Origin: Rhodococcus sp. NBC_00297
GTDB taxonomy: Bacteria; Actinomycetota; Actinomycetes; Mycobacteriales; Mycobacteriaceae
Assembly (NCBI RefSeq): GCF_036173065.1
Contig: NZ_CP108041.1
Span: forward strand, 2,793,001-2,857,000
Reading direction: 5' to 3'
Length of the DNA stretch: 64,000 nucleotides
Part shown: positions 42,007 through 54,141 of the stretch, one piece after another
How positions within the stretch are numbered: position 1 is the first letter of the stretch
Layout: each line of letters opens with the position of its first letter
The notes under the pieces: generated by a model
Database searches by the model: none
Told to the model about the DNA's origin: nothing
The model's input: only the letters and a program-made list of their open reading frames with translations
Position numbers and translations under genes: made by a program

Positions 42007-42072
42007 TGTCTCACTGACACCCGTCCCTTCCTGACCGATCCCGACCGGCCTCCGTCTGGAAAGGTGGAGCGC

Positions 42073-42750
42073 ATGACAACCCTCACGCGCACCGACGTCG
42101 CCCGCATGGTCGATCACACTCTGCTCAAGCCCGAGGCGACGGTCGCCGACGTCCGGGCGCTCGTCGCGGAGGCGAAGGATCTGGGCGTCCTCGCGGTCTG
42201 CGTGTCGCCGTCGATGCTCCCGGTTCGTGACACGGGTGACCTGGTGGTCGCCGCGGTGGCGGGGTTCCCGTCCGGAAAGCACCACTCGTTGATCAAGGGT
42301 TCGGAGGCGCGTCTGGCGGTGCAGCACGGGGCGCGCGAGGTCGACATGGTGATTGACGTCGGCGCCGCGGTGGAGGGTGACTTCAACGCCGTCCTGGCGG
42401 ACATCATCACCGTCCGGGAGGCGATGGGCGAGAACGCCGTCCTGAAGGTGATCATCGAGTCGGCGGCGCTGCTCGCGTCGGCGGACGGGGAGCGCGCGGT
42501 GATCGAGTGCTGCCGGGCGGCGGAGCGGGCCGGCGCGAACTATGTCAAGACGTCCACGGGGTTCCATCCCGCGGGTGGAGCGTCGACGGAGGCCGTGAGT
42601 CTGATGGCCCGCACCGTCGGTGGCCGCCTGGGTGTCAAGGCGTCGGGCGGCATCCGCGATGCGGACACCGCCCGAGCGATGATCGAGGCCGGCGCCACCC
42701 GACTGGGCCTGTCCGGGACCCGCAGCGTGTTGCTCGGCTTCGCCGACTAG
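42073..42750 (+). CDS. deoC: Deoxyribose-phosphate aldolase
   Basis: A 225-aa class I aldolase that cleaves 2-deoxyribose-5-phosphate to acetaldehyde and glyceraldehyde-3-phosphate. The Schiff-base Lys is in [15 protein letters not shown], with [11 protein letters not shown] at the start, [10 protein letters not shown] in the middle and [10 protein letters not shown] (proton relay Lys) near the end. It corresponds to Rv0478. Its TAG stop overlaps the TAG of the opposite DUF2993 gene within one CTAG. Confidence 0.95.
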   Translation: MTTLTRTDVARMVDHTLLKPEATVADVRALVAEAKDLGVLAVCVSPSMLPVRDTGDLVVAAVAGFPSGKHHSLIKGSEARLAVQHGAREVDMVIDVGAAVEGDFNAVLADIITVREAMGENAVLKVIIESAALLASADGERAVIECCRAAERAGANYVKTSTGFHPAGGASTEAVSLMARTVGGRLGVKASGGIRDADTARAMIEAGATRLGLSGTRSVLLGFAD

Positions 42751-43505
42751 CAGGTGACCTGCTGCTGACCGCCCTGCGCGGCGGGGATCGTGTACTGGCC
42801 GCCGCTGAGGGTCATGTGGATCCCGGTGTCGGTCACCTCGAGGGCGTCCGGCGTCATGCCGAGCGGGTACGCCTGCAGGCTGTCCGTGAGCACCGAGACG
42901 ACGCTGTCCGCGAGGTCGGTGGGAATGCCGATGCCGAGGATCGACGCGTCCGTGGTCTGGACCTCGATCGTATCGCCCTGCACCACGGGCTTCACGGTGA
43001 GTTCCGCCAGTCCACCGACGATGGCGAACTTCAGCGTTCCGGCGGCGGGATCGCTGGTCACACCGGACACGACGCTGCCGACTCCCTGCTCCTGCAGGGT
43101 CGCGAGGATGCCGCCGGTCGACCACGTGACGTCGGCCGAACTGCTGCCGATCTGACCGGACGTGGTGTCCGTGGAGGTGAGGTCGACGTCGTTCACGGTC
43201 GCCTGGACCTGCATGTCTTGTGCGGGCCCGAACTTCGTGTCGTCGCTCGAGATGTCGACGGACGAGAACTTCTCGGTCGCGAGGGAGAACAGGACGGGCT
43301 GCAGGCCGAGGCCGACGTCGATCTGTGAGCCGAGTTCGCTCTCGAACTGGGTCGTGAGGCAGTTCTCGACGCGGTTGCGGGCATAGAACTCGCCGCCGAC
43401 GAGTGCCGCGATGACGACGATGACCAGCACTCCGGCGATGAGAGGCACCCGGGAGCGTCGTCTGGGTGCGGTGTCGTGAGTCATGAGAGACAGTGTGGAC
43501 GACAT
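42747..43505 (-). CDS. DUF2993 (LmeA-like) secreted or anchored protein
   Basis: A 252-aa protein with a basic start, one membrane helix (about residues 21-41) and an extracytoplasmic domain. It contains [43 protein letters not shown], a DUF2993 pattern found in LmeA, a phospholipid-binding protein needed for lipoglycan elongation in mycobacteria. ATG 43505 has a good RBS (AGAGGA); ATG 43484 lacks one. Rv0479c occupies the same place after deoC. Confidence 0.75.
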   Translation of the reverse strand: MSSTLSLMTHDTAPRRRSRVPLIAGVLVIVVIAALVGGEFYARNRVENCLTTQFESELGSQIDVGLGLQPVLFSLATEKFSSVDISSDDTKFGPAQDMQVQATVNDVDLTSTDTTSGQIGSSSADVTWSTGGILATLQEQGVGSVVSGVTSDPAAGTLKFAIVGGLAELTVKPVVQGDTIEVQTTDASILGIGIPTDLADSVVSVLTDSLQAYPLGMTPDALEVTDTGIHMTLSGGQYTIPAAQGGQQQVTC

Positions 43506-43598
43506 CTCTGAGGTTCCTCTGTGGACCGGCCGATCGGGTGCACGGCGACAGCGCCATTTCTCTGTGACGCGTGACACAACCACGTAGGCTCTTCGAGC

Positions 43599-44174
43599 AT
43601 GGCGGGCGACGATGTGGCGGAACGTCTGGACGGCGTGGTCGCCGAACAGGACGGGTACTTCACCGCAGCTCACGCGCTCGATGCCGGGTATCTGCCGTCC
43701 GAGATCGAGGCGCACGTCGCCGACGGATCCTGGACGCGGGTCGAGACCGATCTGCTCCGGTTGTCGGACTGGCCGAGCCACGATCTCGAGGAGTACTCGA
43801 AGTGGTGCGTGTGGCTGGGCGCCACCGCGGTGATCTCCCACCAGAGTGCGGCCGAGTTGCACGGCATGGGCAGCCTGCACCCGCAGTTCGTCCACGTCCG
43901 GGTCAGTGGGACGGCGCGAGCGCACGACCAGCGCCTCGCGATCCATCGGGGACGCCTGACGGGCGCGGACATCGAGCTCTCCGGTGCCTTCCGCATGACG
44001 ACGCCGGTCCGCACCGTGCTGGATCTCGCGGCGGGCGGCATCTCGCAGTTCACCCTCGACGAAGTGGTCGCCGACGGTCTGGTGCTCGGACGACTGGTCG
44101 TCGACGACCTCTTCGAGCAGGCTGTGGAGTGCGGTGACCGGGTGGCCGAGCGGGTGGAGACGGCGCTGCGCTGA
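43599..44174 (+). CDS. Orphan AbiEi-type antitoxin-domain protein
   Basis: A 191-aa protein. The N-terminal winged helix DGYFTAAHALDAGYLPSEIEAHVADGSWTRVETDLLRL is the AbiEi antitoxin HTH. The rest (AVISHQSAAELHGMGSLHPQFVHV, RLAIHRGRL, MTTPVRTVLDLA) matches the AbiEi C-terminal region seen in actinomycetes. No AbiEii nucleotidyltransferase toxin lies next to it: the neighbours are a DUF2993 gene and pabAB. A TAGGCT 8 nt before ATG 43599 may be its -10. Confidence 0.7.
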   Translation: MAGDDVAERLDGVVAEQDGYFTAAHALDAGYLPSEIEAHVADGSWTRVETDLLRLSDWPSHDLEEYSKWCVWLGATAVISHQSAAELHGMGSLHPQFVHVRVSGTARAHDQRLAIHRGRLTGADIELSGAFRMTTPVRTVLDLAAGGISQFTLDEVVADGLVLGRLVVDDLFEQAVECGDRVAERVETALR

Positions 44175-47012
<2,838 letters not shown>

Positions 47013-47066
47013 AGTGCCCAGCAGTTCGTTCCGCTCATCCCGACCGGCTTCCGGCCTACCCGCCGG

Positions 47067-47570
47067 TCAGGCGTTCTTCGTGAGCCAGTCGTGCGTGACC
47101 TCGCCCTCGCCCCGCCACAGATCGACGAGGTTGACGAGCATCAACTGTTCGAGCTTTCCGCCGATGAAGGGGATGTACACCTTGGCCTCGGACGTGGTGC
47201 GCAACGTGGAGCCGGCCTCGGTGGCGAAGAGGGACGTCGTGCCGGTGAGGCTGCCCGGGCCGGCGGGAATCGACGCGTCGTACTTCCCGGCGGTGGTCTC
47301 CGAGTACGCGTCGTGATGGATGTTGCGGGTGATGACCATGTCCTTCTTCATCACCGCCTGCGCGACGTCGGGCAGCGTGTCGCGCGGAATGATGTGCCGC
47401 ATGACCACGTCGACACCGTCCGCCGTGACCTCGAAGCGCGTGAGCTCGTTCTCCGAGTACTTGCGCAGCTCCTCGATCACCGCGTCCCAGTAGTCACGCG
47501 TCGTCAGCGCCCCGTACACCTGCTCTGTGGTGAACGGGAGACGAGCCGAGTAGTTCATGCGACGTGCCAT
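47067..47570 (-). CDS. DUF2505 family protein, copy 2
   Basis: A 167-aa protein of the DUF2505 family, which I believe has a START/Bet v1-like lipid-binding fold. Conserved features are YSARLPFTTEQVYGALTTRDYWDAVIEEL at the start and VYIPFIGGKLEQLMLVNLVDLWRGEGEVTHDWL at the end. It is a paralogue of the neighbouring gene at 47593, with the same IPF/VPIFGGK(L/I)EQ motif. Rv0481c is the single mycobacterial counterpart. The gap to the upstream copy is 22 bp. Confidence 0.82.
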   Translation of the reverse strand: MARRMNYSARLPFTTEQVYGALTTRDYWDAVIEELRKYSENELTRFEVTADGVDVVMRHIIPRDTLPDVAQAVMKKDMVITRNIHHDAYSETTAGKYDASIPAGPGSLTGTTSLFATEAGSTLRTTSEAKVYIPFIGGKLEQLMLVNLVDLWRGEGEVTHDWLTKNA

Positions 47571-47592
47571 GGTCGATGAGGTTACCGGTGAG

Positions 47593-48111
47593 TCAGAGGT
47601 GCTCCGGCGCCCAGGTGTCGGTAAACTCCTGCTCGGCGTCGATCAGCGCGAGAACCTGCTCGATGACCGCCTGCTCGATCTTGCCGCCGAAGATCGGCAC
47701 CTTGACCTCGGCCTGACCCGTTGCCGTCAGGCTCGATGCGGAGCCCTTCGAGCGCAGTGCCAGGGTGCCCGTGATGGACGCCGGGGCGCCCTCGACCTTG
47801 GCCTCGAAGGTGCCCGAGGCGCCCTGCGCGTCGAGGGAACCCCACGACTCGGTCCGGTGGATGATCAGATCGCCCGGGCGGATGCTGGTGATGGCGCCGG
47901 GCAGGAACTCCTCCGCGATGGCCTGGGTCATCGACACCGACACCGTGCGGCTGTCCGCGTCGTCGCCCGCGACGGTCACGTCGTTCAGCTGTGCCTTGGG
48001 GCCGCCGACGGCCTCGAGCCGATCGGTCCAGTACTGCTCGGTGGTGAGGGCGGCGTGGACGTCGGACGCGGCGAGCGTGGACGGAACCGTGTGATCGAAC
48101 CTGCGTGGCAT
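47593..48111 (-). CDS. DUF2505 family protein, copy 1
   Basis: A 172-aa DUF2505 protein. It begins RRFDHTVPSTLAASDVHAALTTEQYWTDRLEAVGG and ends VKVPIFGGKIEQAVIEQVLALIDAEQEFTDTWAPEHL, the same plan as the next gene but clearly diverged, so the duplication is not recent. The start ATG 48111 is 9 nt after the stop of the MBL-Rieske gene, so they are almost certainly one transcript. Confidence 0.82.
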   Translation of the reverse strand: MPRRFDHTVPSTLAASDVHAALTTEQYWTDRLEAVGGPKAQLNDVTVAGDDADSRTVSVSMTQAIAEEFLPGAITSIRPGDLIIHRTESWGSLDAQGASGTFEAKVEGAPASITGTLALRSKGSASSLTATGQAEVKVPIFGGKIEQAVIEQVLALIDAEQEFTDTWAPEHL

Positions 48112-48120
48112 GAGCTGAGA

Positions 48121-49713
48121 TTAACTCTGTGCGGCGCGCTCGGACCGCAGCGGGTGGCCCTTCGACGTGAGGCACTTGCCCGTCTCGAGGTTCCAGTCCC
48201 AGCCGTGCAGATTGCACGTGAGCGTGGTGCCCTCGATGACACCGAACTTCGACAGATCCGCCTTGAGATGCGGGCAGCGCCGCTGGATCTCCCAGCCGTC
48301 CTTGACGATGGTGGCCGTGTCGTCGTGTGCCTCGGCGAACCAGCCGTCCGCGTAGGCGATGCGCTCGTCGGTGAGGCACTTGAAGAACGTGTACAGGAAC
48401 TCGTTGTAGCCACCGACCCGCTTCGCCCGGAACCGCGTCGACAGGAAGATCGAGTTGACCCAGTCGGACTCCCCGTCCCGCAGCACCGTGCGGACCAGCT
48501 CGGCCGGGATCTCGAACGTGTAGCGGAACTTCTCGTCCTGGATCGGTTCGCGCACGATGCGTTTCGGAAAATCGAGCACCACTCTGTCGGCAGCCACCGG
48601 AGGTCGACCGGCCTCCGGCCTGCCCGTCAGATTCAGCTCCACCGGGTAGCCGATGCCGTCGGAGATCTGGTCGGTCTGCGCCATGATCGGCTCGAACAGC
48701 GCGCGCAGCGGTCCCAGCAGCGGCTCGCCGGCTGCGGTCGCCCACGACGCCTTCTCGGCCGCGATGACGTCGGCCTGACGCTGCGCGTACGCCTCGATGT
48801 AGTCGGCCTTGCCGGTGGTGAAGATGGCCTCCACCTCGTCGGTGGGCAGCGGGTGCGCCAGCTCGTTCAGGTCGGAACCCGCGAAGTCCGCCGTGGTTCC
48901 GGGCATCATCAGCAGGCCCTTGTCGTGGCCGTGGCGGCGCATCTGGTCGAGGAACACCATCTGGTCGGGGAAGATGTTCGCCGGATCGCCGTAGACGTCG
49001 TTGAGCGAGCGCAGCTCGTCGTCGAGGAAGCACGGGGGACCTGCGGACGGAATGACCCACGTGGCGCCGACCTGCTCGATGTACTGCCGACACCGGTCCA
49101 TCTGACGCTGCCGCTTCTGCGTCCCGAACGCGTCCTTGGCGCGCTGCGGCATGTCGTAGACCATCGGGTACCAGATGGCGCCGGAGTACTGCAGCATGTG
49201 GACGTCGATGTGGCCGAAGGCTTCGGTCATCATGTCCAGGTCGACCGGCCGGGCGTCGTTCATGTTGAACGCGGTGGTCTCACCGTCGCTCACCACCAGA
49301 CCCGAGTCGCCGATGGGTCCGTCGGCAGGAGCGCGCAGCGCCACGATCATGACGTCGAGGTCGCCCTTGGGGCCGGACACCGTGTGCTTGACCGAGTCGG
49401 TCGTCTCGAAGAACGAGGTGAAACCGAGCTTCTCGAGCTCCGTGCGCAGGTCCGGCACCGGGTAGTCGGGGAGCAGCACGACCGCGTCCTTGTTGACGTG
49501 CTTCGCCAGGTGCTTCGGATCGAAGTGGTCCTTGTGCAGATGCGAGACGTACAGGTAGTCGCAGTTGCCGAGCTCGTCCCAGTCGAGCTGGGAGTTGTCG
49601 GGGAACGGGAACCAGGACGCGAAGTACGCGGGGTTGACCCACGGATCGCACAGGATGGACCCCGCAGACGTCTGGATGTGAAATCCCGCGTGTCCGACAC
49701 TGGTGACCTGCAC
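48121..49713 (-). CDS. Metallo-beta-lactamase fold protein with C-terminal Rieske domain
   Basis: A 530-aa two-domain protein. Residues 1-270 form an MBL-fold hydrolase with YVSHLHKDHFD (H-x-H-x-D-H metal motif). Near the C-terminus (about 475-515) CPHLKADLSKFGVIEGT and LTCNLHGWDWNLETGKC give the CxH...CxxH ligands of a Rieske 2Fe-2S cluster. The combination recalls CMP-N-acetylneuraminate hydroxylase-like proteins, but the substrate here is unknown. GTG 49713 has an excellent RBS (GGGAGG). It leads the operon with the DUF2505 pair. Confidence 0.82.
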   Translation of the reverse strand: MQVTSVGHAGFHIQTSAGSILCDPWVNPAYFASWFPFPDNSQLDWDELGNCDYLYVSHLHKDHFDPKHLAKHVNKDAVVLLPDYPVPDLRTELEKLGFTSFFETTDSVKHTVSGPKGDLDVMIVALRAPADGPIGDSGLVVSDGETTAFNMNDARPVDLDMMTEAFGHIDVHMLQYSGAIWYPMVYDMPQRAKDAFGTQKRQRQMDRCRQYIEQVGATWVIPSAGPPCFLDDELRSLNDVYGDPANIFPDQMVFLDQMRRHGHDKGLLMMPGTTADFAGSDLNELAHPLPTDEVEAIFTTGKADYIEAYAQRQADVIAAEKASWATAAGEPLLGPLRALFEPIMAQTDQISDGIGYPVELNLTGRPEAGRPPVAADRVVLDFPKRIVREPIQDEKFRYTFEIPAELVRTVLRDGESDWVNSIFLSTRFRAKRVGGYNEFLYTFFKCLTDERIAYADGWFAEAHDDTATIVKDGWEIQRRCPHLKADLSKFGVIEGTTLTCNLHGWDWNLETGKCLTSKGHPLRSERAAQS

Positions 49714-49816
49714 GTGAATCCTCCCGAAATATGGAACCTGGTTCGGTGACCATGGTAGGCGTGCACACCCGGTGCTCACGACGAGGCGGGGGCAGCGCCG
49801 GGTAGCGTTCACCCCC

Positions 49817-50905
49817 GTGACGAGCAGTCCCCTCCAGTCCGCGACGGCTCCGGAGACCGGCGATCCCGGCTCCGCGACGGCCGCGCACCGCCCCGTGTCC
49901 TTCGCCGACCTCACCACGATCCACGTCGGTGGCCCCGTCGGACGTCTCGTCGAGGCGACCACCTCGCAGGAGCTCGTCGACGCCGTACGCAGCGCCGACG
50001 CGGCCGGAACTCCGGTGCTCGTCATCGGCGGCGGCTCGAACCTGCTGGTCGGAGACGACGGTTTCGACGGCACCGTCGTCCGCGTCGCGACGTCCGGGCT
50101 CCGGGTCGAGGGCACCAGGATGCACGTGGACGCCGGAGTCGAGTGGGATCTGGTCGTCCGCACCGCGCTCGATCACGGGCTCGCCGGCATCGAGGCACTC
50201 TCCGGCATCCCGGGCAGCACCGGCGGAACGCCCGTGCAGAACGTCGGCGCGTACGGCGCCTCCACCTCGGACTGGCTCGAGTCGGTGACGGTGCTCGACC
50301 GGGAGAGCGGGGAGGTCGAGGTGTGGGACAACGCACGCTGCGGATTCGGCTCGCACCGCTCGTCGGCCTTCAAGTACACCGATCGCTACGTCGTGGTGGA
50401 TGTCACGTTCGCGCTCCGACGCAGCGACGAGTCGGCGCCGGTGCGTTACGCGGCGCTCGCCGAGCGGCTCGGCGTGCGCATCGGAGAGAGCGTCTCGGCG
50501 CGCGAGGTGCGCGATGCCGTGATCGCTCTGCGGACCGATCGCGGCATGGTGTGGGACGAGGCGGAGCACGACTCGTGGAGTGTCGGGTCCTTCTTCCTGA
50601 ACCCGATCGTGTCGTCCGTACCGCCCGAGGCACTCGGATCGCCGCAGTTCACGGACCCGAAGGGCATCAAGCTCAGTGCTGCCTGGCTCATCGAGCACGC
50701 CGGGTTCTCCCGCGGGTACGGCGAGCGCGTCGGCACCGGACGGGCCACCCTCTCCACCCGCCACGTCCTGGCCGTCACCAACCGGGGCGGCGCGAGTGCA
50801 GCGGACGTCACCGCCCTCGCGTCACACGTGCGCGCGGGTGTGCAGGAGAAGTACGGCATCACGCTGACCCCCGAGTGTCGCCTGGTGAACTGCACGCTCG
50901 ACTGA
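49817..50905 (+). CDS. murB: UDP-N-acetylenolpyruvoylglucosamine reductase
   Basis: A 362-aa FAD enzyme that reduces UDP-GlcNAc-enolpyruvate to UDP-MurNAc in peptidoglycan synthesis. FAD-binding motifs are [18 protein letters not shown] and [21 protein letters not shown]. The catalytic Ser is in [10 protein letters not shown], and TLTPECRLV carries the C-terminal Glu of the active site. GTG 49817 is the start; the longer frame upstream lies in the promoter region. It is divergent from the MBL-Rieske gene and corresponds to Rv0482. Confidence 0.95.
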   Translation: MTSSPLQSATAPETGDPGSATAAHRPVSFADLTTIHVGGPVGRLVEATTSQELVDAVRSADAAGTPVLVIGGGSNLLVGDDGFDGTVVRVATSGLRVEGTRMHVDAGVEWDLVVRTALDHGLAGIEALSGIPGSTGGTPVQNVGAYGASTSDWLESVTVLDRESGEVEVWDNARCGFGSHRSSAFKYTDRYVVVDVTFALRRSDESAPVRYAALAERLGVRIGESVSAREVRDAVIALRTDRGMVWDEAEHDSWSVGSFFLNPIVSSVPPEALGSPQFTDPKGIKLSAAWLIEHAGFSRGYGERVGTGRATLSTRHVLAVTNRGGASAADVTALASHVRAGVQEKYGITLTPECRLVNCTLD

Positions 50906-50923
50906 TCGGTCTGTTGCCACAGG

Positions 50924-50929
50924 TAACGT
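50924..50929 (+). promoter_or_regulatory. Possible -10 for the L,D-transpeptidase gene
   Basis: TAACGT ends 7 nt before the GTG at 50937, within the 31-bp gap after murB. It would allow leaderless expression independent of murB. Confidence 0.4.
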
Positions 50930-50936
50930 CGTCCCC

Positions 50937-52124
50937 GTGAAGATGCAGGGGAGAACACCGTACGCAGCCGTCCTGGCCGTGCTGGCACTCGTGATCGCGC
51001 TGGTCGCGGGGTGCTCCGGCACACCCGGGTCCTCGGAGAGCGCCGCGCCGACCACCGAGGCCGCGCCCGTGGCGGCGGTGACCTACGCACCGGCGGCCGG
51101 TGCGACCGACGTCTCACCCACCGCTCCGATCTCCGTCTCGGTCGCGAACGGCACCTTCGAGGCCGTGTCGCTCACCACCGCCGACGGCCGCGCCGTCGCG
51201 GGAACGCTGGACCCGGCGAAGACGACGTTCACCGTCACCGAGCCCCTCGGGTACAACGCGGTCTACACGTGGGCAGGGACGGCAGTCGGCAGCGACGGCA
51301 AGCCGGTGCCGGTCGAGGGCACTCTCGGCACGGTGGCGCCGCAGTCGATCACGTCGGTCTCCACCAACATCGGTGACGGCCAGGAGGTCGGTGTCGCGGC
51401 GCCGATCATCCTGAAGTTCGACGACGCGATCGTCGACAAGAAGGCGGTCGAGAAGGCGCTGACGGTGACCACGAATCCGCCGACGGCCGGCTCGTGGGCC
51501 TGGCTGCCCGACGACGGCGGGTCCCGCGTGCACTGGCGTCCGCAGAACTACTGGGCCCCCGGCACCACCGTCGACGTGTCGGCGAAGCTCTACGGCGTGA
51601 ACTACGGCGGCGGCGCCTACGGCGACTCGGACGTCACGGTGAACTTCACCATCGGTCGGAGCCAGGTCGTCGTCGCCGATGCGACCAGTCACCGCATGCA
51701 GGTGGTCCGCGACGGCCAGACCGTCATGGACATCCCGGTGAGTTACGGCGAGGGCAACGAGGACCGCAACGTCACGCGCAGCGGCATCCACGTCGTCACC
51801 GAGAAGTACGAGGACTTCCTGATGTCCAACCCGCCGTACTACGAGAACGTGCGGGAACGGTGGGCCACCCGCATCTCGAACAACGGCGAGTTCATCCACG
51901 CCAATCCGCTGACCACGGGAGTGCAGGGCTCGTCCAACGTGACCAACGGCTGCATCAACCTCTCCACCGAGGACGCGCAGACGTACTTCCAGATGGCCGT
52001 CTACGGTGACCCCGTCGAGGTCACCGGCACGCGCATCGATCTCTCGGCGGCGGACGGCGACATCTACGACTGGGCGATCGACTGGCCCACATGGCAGAGC
52101 ATGAGCGCCCTGACTGCCGCGTGA
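50937..52124 (+). CDS. L,D-transpeptidase lipoprotein (LprQ-like)
   Basis: A 395-aa exported protein. The lipoprotein signal ends LVIALVAGC (Cys about residue 25). Two Ig-like domains (about 45-250) precede the YkuD catalytic domain, with [15 protein letters not shown] and IPVSYGEG. The active-site region reads [12 protein letters not shown]...[11 protein letters not shown]: the His and Cys are present, but the usual SHGC is TNGC. It makes 3-3 cross-links in peptidoglycan and follows murB as Rv0483 does. The GTG start places the lipobox correctly. Confidence 0.9.
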   Translation: MKMQGRTPYAAVLAVLALVIALVAGCSGTPGSSESAAPTTEAAPVAAVTYAPAAGATDVSPTAPISVSVANGTFEAVSLTTADGRAVAGTLDPAKTTFTVTEPLGYNAVYTWAGTAVGSDGKPVPVEGTLGTVAPQSITSVSTNIGDGQEVGVAAPIILKFDDAIVDKKAVEKALTVTTNPPTAGSWAWLPDDGGSRVHWRPQNYWAPGTTVDVSAKLYGVNYGGGAYGDSDVTVNFTIGRSQVVVADATSHRMQVVRDGQTVMDIPVSYGEGNEDRNVTRSGIHVVTEKYEDFLMSNPPYYENVRERWATRISNNGEFIHANPLTTGVQGSSNVTNGCINLSTEDAQTYFQMAVYGDPVEVTGTRIDLSAADGDIYDWAIDWPTWQSMSALTAA

Positions 52125-52145
52125 GAGTCGGACTGCCGCGTGAGA
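52112..52145 (+). repeat. Duplicated 3' end of the L,D-transpeptidase gene
   Basis: GACTGCCGCGTGAGA occurs at 52112-52126 and again at 52131-52145, a 19-bp tandem step. The first copy contains the TGA stop; the second lies just outside and overlaps the end of the convergent SDR gene. Confidence 0.7.
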
Positions 52146-52146
52146 A

Positions 52147-52914
52147 TCAGGTCCGACGGCTGAAACGGCCGTTCGGGGCCTGATCGCGCGGGCGCACGAC
52201 GATGGTGTCGAGGTTCACGTGCGAGGGGCGGGACGCCACGAAGCCGATGACCTCGGCGATGTCGGCGGCCACCAACGGGTCGATGCCCTCGTAGACCTTC
52301 GCGGCCTTCTCCTCGTCCCCGTCGAAGCGGACGAGAGAGAATTCCGTCTCCACCGCGCCCGGAGCGATCTCGGTCAGACGGACGGGCGTGCCCAGCAGTT
52401 CGCCGCGGAGCGTCCGGTGCAGCACGCCCTGTGCGTGCTTGGCCGTGGTGTATCCGGCGCCGTTGTCGTACGTCTCGAACGCGGCGATGGACGTGATGGT
52501 CACGACGAGACCGTTGCCGGACTCGATCAGTTTGGGTAGCAGCGCCTTGGTCATGCGCAGCGTGCCGACGACGTTGGTCTCCCACATCCACTGCCAGTCG
52601 TCGAGGTCCGCCTCGAGGATCGGGGCGAGGCCCTTCGCGCCGCCCGCGTTGTTCACCAGGACGTCCACACGCGGCAGCACCGAGGTGAAGGCCGCGACGG
52701 AGTCCTCGTCGGTCACGTCGAGGGCGAGGGCGGTGCCGTCGATCTCCTCGGCCAGTGCCTCGAGGCGGTCGACGCGGCGGGCGCCCACGACCACGTGATA
52801 GCCGCCGGCGGCGAGTGTCCGCGCGGTGGCGGCGCCGATCCCGGAGCTGGCTCCGGTGACGACGGCGGTGGGGCGGTCGGTCTGGGTCGACGGTGTCGTC
52901 GGAACGCTGGTCAT
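52147..52914 (-). CDS. Short-chain dehydrogenase/reductase (Rv0484c-like)
   Basis: A 255-aa classical SDR, probably NADP-dependent. Cofactor motif VVTGASSGIGAATA with VVGARRVDRLEALA (the RR after strand 2 favours NADP), NNAGGAKGLAP, catalytic Ser in TITSIAAFE and YTTAKHA with Tyr and Lys. Residues near the end (RPSHVNLDTIVVRPRDQ) match the YdfG-like group that oxidises hydroxy acids or serine. ATG 52914 starts the Rossmann motif at residue 18; the longer frame upstream is spurious. Confidence 0.92.
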   Translation of the reverse strand: MTSVPTTPSTQTDRPTAVVTGASSGIGAATARTLAAGGYHVVVGARRVDRLEALAEEIDGTALALDVTDEDSVAAFTSVLPRVDVLVNNAGGAKGLAPILEADLDDWQWMWETNVVGTLRMTKALLPKLIESGNGLVVTITSIAAFETYDNGAGYTTAKHAQGVLHRTLRGELLGTPVRLTEIAPGAVETEFSLVRFDGDEEKAAKVYEGIDPLVAADIAEVIGFVASRPSHVNLDTIVVRPRDQAPNGRFSRRT

Positions 52915-52934
52915 GGGAACCAGGCTAGATCGCG

Positions 52935-53822
52935 TCAGCTCGCGATCGCGCTGTAGCCCGACGCGTCGCCGGCGACGACGCGCGAGTACTCGCCCTGCAC
53001 GCTGACGGGAACGTCGCCCGCGAGGGTGATGCGCTCGAGGCGGCGGTACTGGTCGTCGTAGTCGGAGACGGCGTAGTGCTGGGTCGACCGGTTGTCCCAG
53101 ATGGCGATGTCGCCGAGCTCCCACGACCACCGGATGGTGTTCTCCAGGCGGGTCACCCGGTCCTGCAGCAGCTCGAAGAGTGCGCGGAACTCCTTGGAGG
53201 AGAGGCCCGGGAACGACTTGGCGAAGTGGCCCAGCAGGATCGCGCGCTTCCCCGTCTCGGGATGCACGCGCACCACGGGATGCTCGACCTCGAAGTACTC
53301 GCTGCGGAACTCCGCGCGGTAGCGCTCGGCCGTCGACGTGACGGACTTCTCGGCAGCGGTCGCCGCGTAGTCGTAGATGTTGGTGTGCACGGCCCACAGC
53401 GACTCCGCGAGGGCCTTCATCGCGGGCGGCAGCTGCTCGTAGCCGGCGGTCGCCGACGCCCACGTGGTGGTGCCGCCGTACGGGGGCAGGTGCACGGCCC
53501 GCAGGATCGACGCCTTCGGCACGCGGTCGACGAACGTCACGTCCGTGTGCCAGCTGTCCGCCTTGTCGTACGTGGAATCGATGGCGAGAGTGCGGGTTCC
53601 GCGCGACCGGACCGTGGGGTGCGGGGTGGTGGGGATCCCGAGCCGCTCGGCGAACGCGTACTGCACCTTCTCGTCCACGTGATGCTGGCCGCGGAAGAAC
53701 ACGACCTCGTGCTCGAGCAGCGCCTCGTTGATCTCGTGCACGATCTCGTCCGGGAGATCGCCGCCGATCTGCACGTCGTCGATGCGTGCGCCGATGTTCG
53801 CGCCCAGTTTCACGGTCTTCAT
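52935..53822 (-). CDS. TauD/TfdA-family Fe(II)/2-oxoglutarate dioxygenase
   Basis: A 295-aa dioxygenase. The iron ligands are His and Asp in [11 protein letters not shown] and a distal His in [11 protein letters not shown]; the 2-oxoglutarate Arg is in [11 protein letters not shown]. This layout is closest to alkylsulfatase and taurine dioxygenases, which release sulfite or sulfate from organic sulfur compounds. ATG 53822 is used; longer frames start in the intergenic region. It precedes the SDR gene by 20 bp and may share a transcript. A Cys-Cys leader peptide lies on the other strand. Confidence 0.87.
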   Translation of the reverse strand: MKTVKLGANIGARIDDVQIGGDLPDEIVHEINEALLEHEVVFFRGQHHVDEKVQYAFAERLGIPTTPHPTVRSRGTRTLAIDSTYDKADSWHTDVTFVDRVPKASILRAVHLPPYGGTTTWASATAGYEQLPPAMKALAESLWAVHTNIYDYAATAAEKSVTSTAERYRAEFRSEYFEVEHPVVRVHPETGKRAILLGHFAKSFPGLSSKEFRALFELLQDRVTRLENTIRWSWELGDIAIWDNRSTQHYAVSDYDDQYRRLERITLAGDVPVSVQGEYSRVVAGDASGYSAIAS

Positions 53823-53913
53823 GGGCCCACTGTGATGCCGAAGTCGCAGGTTGTCCACCCTTCGAATCACCTCGAGCGAAACAGGCGATTCTGCAGCGCG
53901 GCGACATCGGTGC

Positions 53914-53919
53914 TACTTT
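53914..53919 (+). promoter_or_regulatory. Possible -10 for the leader-peptide ORF (leaderless)
   Basis: TACTTT with exactly 6 nt to the ATG at 53926. No RBS is present, so translation would start at the 5' end of the RNA. Confidence 0.5.
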
Positions 53920-53925
53920 TCGGTC

Positions 53926-54039
53926 ATGGCACCAGCGAGGAAGTCCGCACCGCGGGTCACGTATGTGACCGCCGCGCTCGGTTCCCGTCTGCCTCTCGCT
54001 CGCGAACTCTGTTGTCGACGCGGTCTCTCACGAGTCTGA
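53926..54039 (+). CDS. Possible leaderless Cys-Cys leader peptide
   Basis: A 37-codon ORF ending LARELCCRRGLSRV, with a TGT-TGT pair at codons 29-30. Short leaderless ORFs with polycysteine codons act in mycobacteria as cysteine-responsive attenuators ahead of sulfur-metabolism genes. Here the ORF begins 6 nt after a -10 element and is followed by hairpins and the ROK gene 102 bp on. It faces away from the organosulfur-type dioxygenase. No homology search was possible; the reading may be coincidence. Confidence 0.4.
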   Translation: MAPARKSAPRVTYVTAALGSRLPLARELCCRRGLSRV

Positions 54040-54072
54040 TCGCGCGTCGACGGACGACCTCCATGTGAGGTC
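54016..54072 (+). promoter_or_regulatory. Two hairpins after the Cys codons, possible attenuator
   Basis: CGACGCG (54016-54022) pairs with CGCGTCG (54043-54049); GACCTC (54056-54061) pairs with GAGGTC (54067-54072) around a 5-nt loop. The first arm starts immediately after the second Cys codon, so a stalled ribosome would prevent that hairpin from forming. Confidence 0.4.
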
Positions 54073-54141
54073 CGACGATCGGGTGTGACCGGCCTCGTTC
54101 CCAGGCTCCCGGCCCATCCGTCTCGCTTTCGAGGGATTCCC

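Larger units (their letters stand above)
53823..54141. other. Divergent region between the TauD-like gene and the ROK regulator
   Basis: A 319-bp stretch. It holds the possible leader peptide gene (53926-54039) with its own -10 element, two hairpins after it (54016-54072), and the RBS of the ROK gene. Both the dioxygenase and ROK promoters must lie here. Local base composition is less GC-rich around 53880-53925. Confidence 0.5.

Noticed and set aside
41107..43557. Minus-strand frame extending purU by more than 500 codons upstream
   Set aside because: The extension lies opposite deoC and part of the DUF2993 gene and has no conserved sequence; purU starts properly at its ACT domain.
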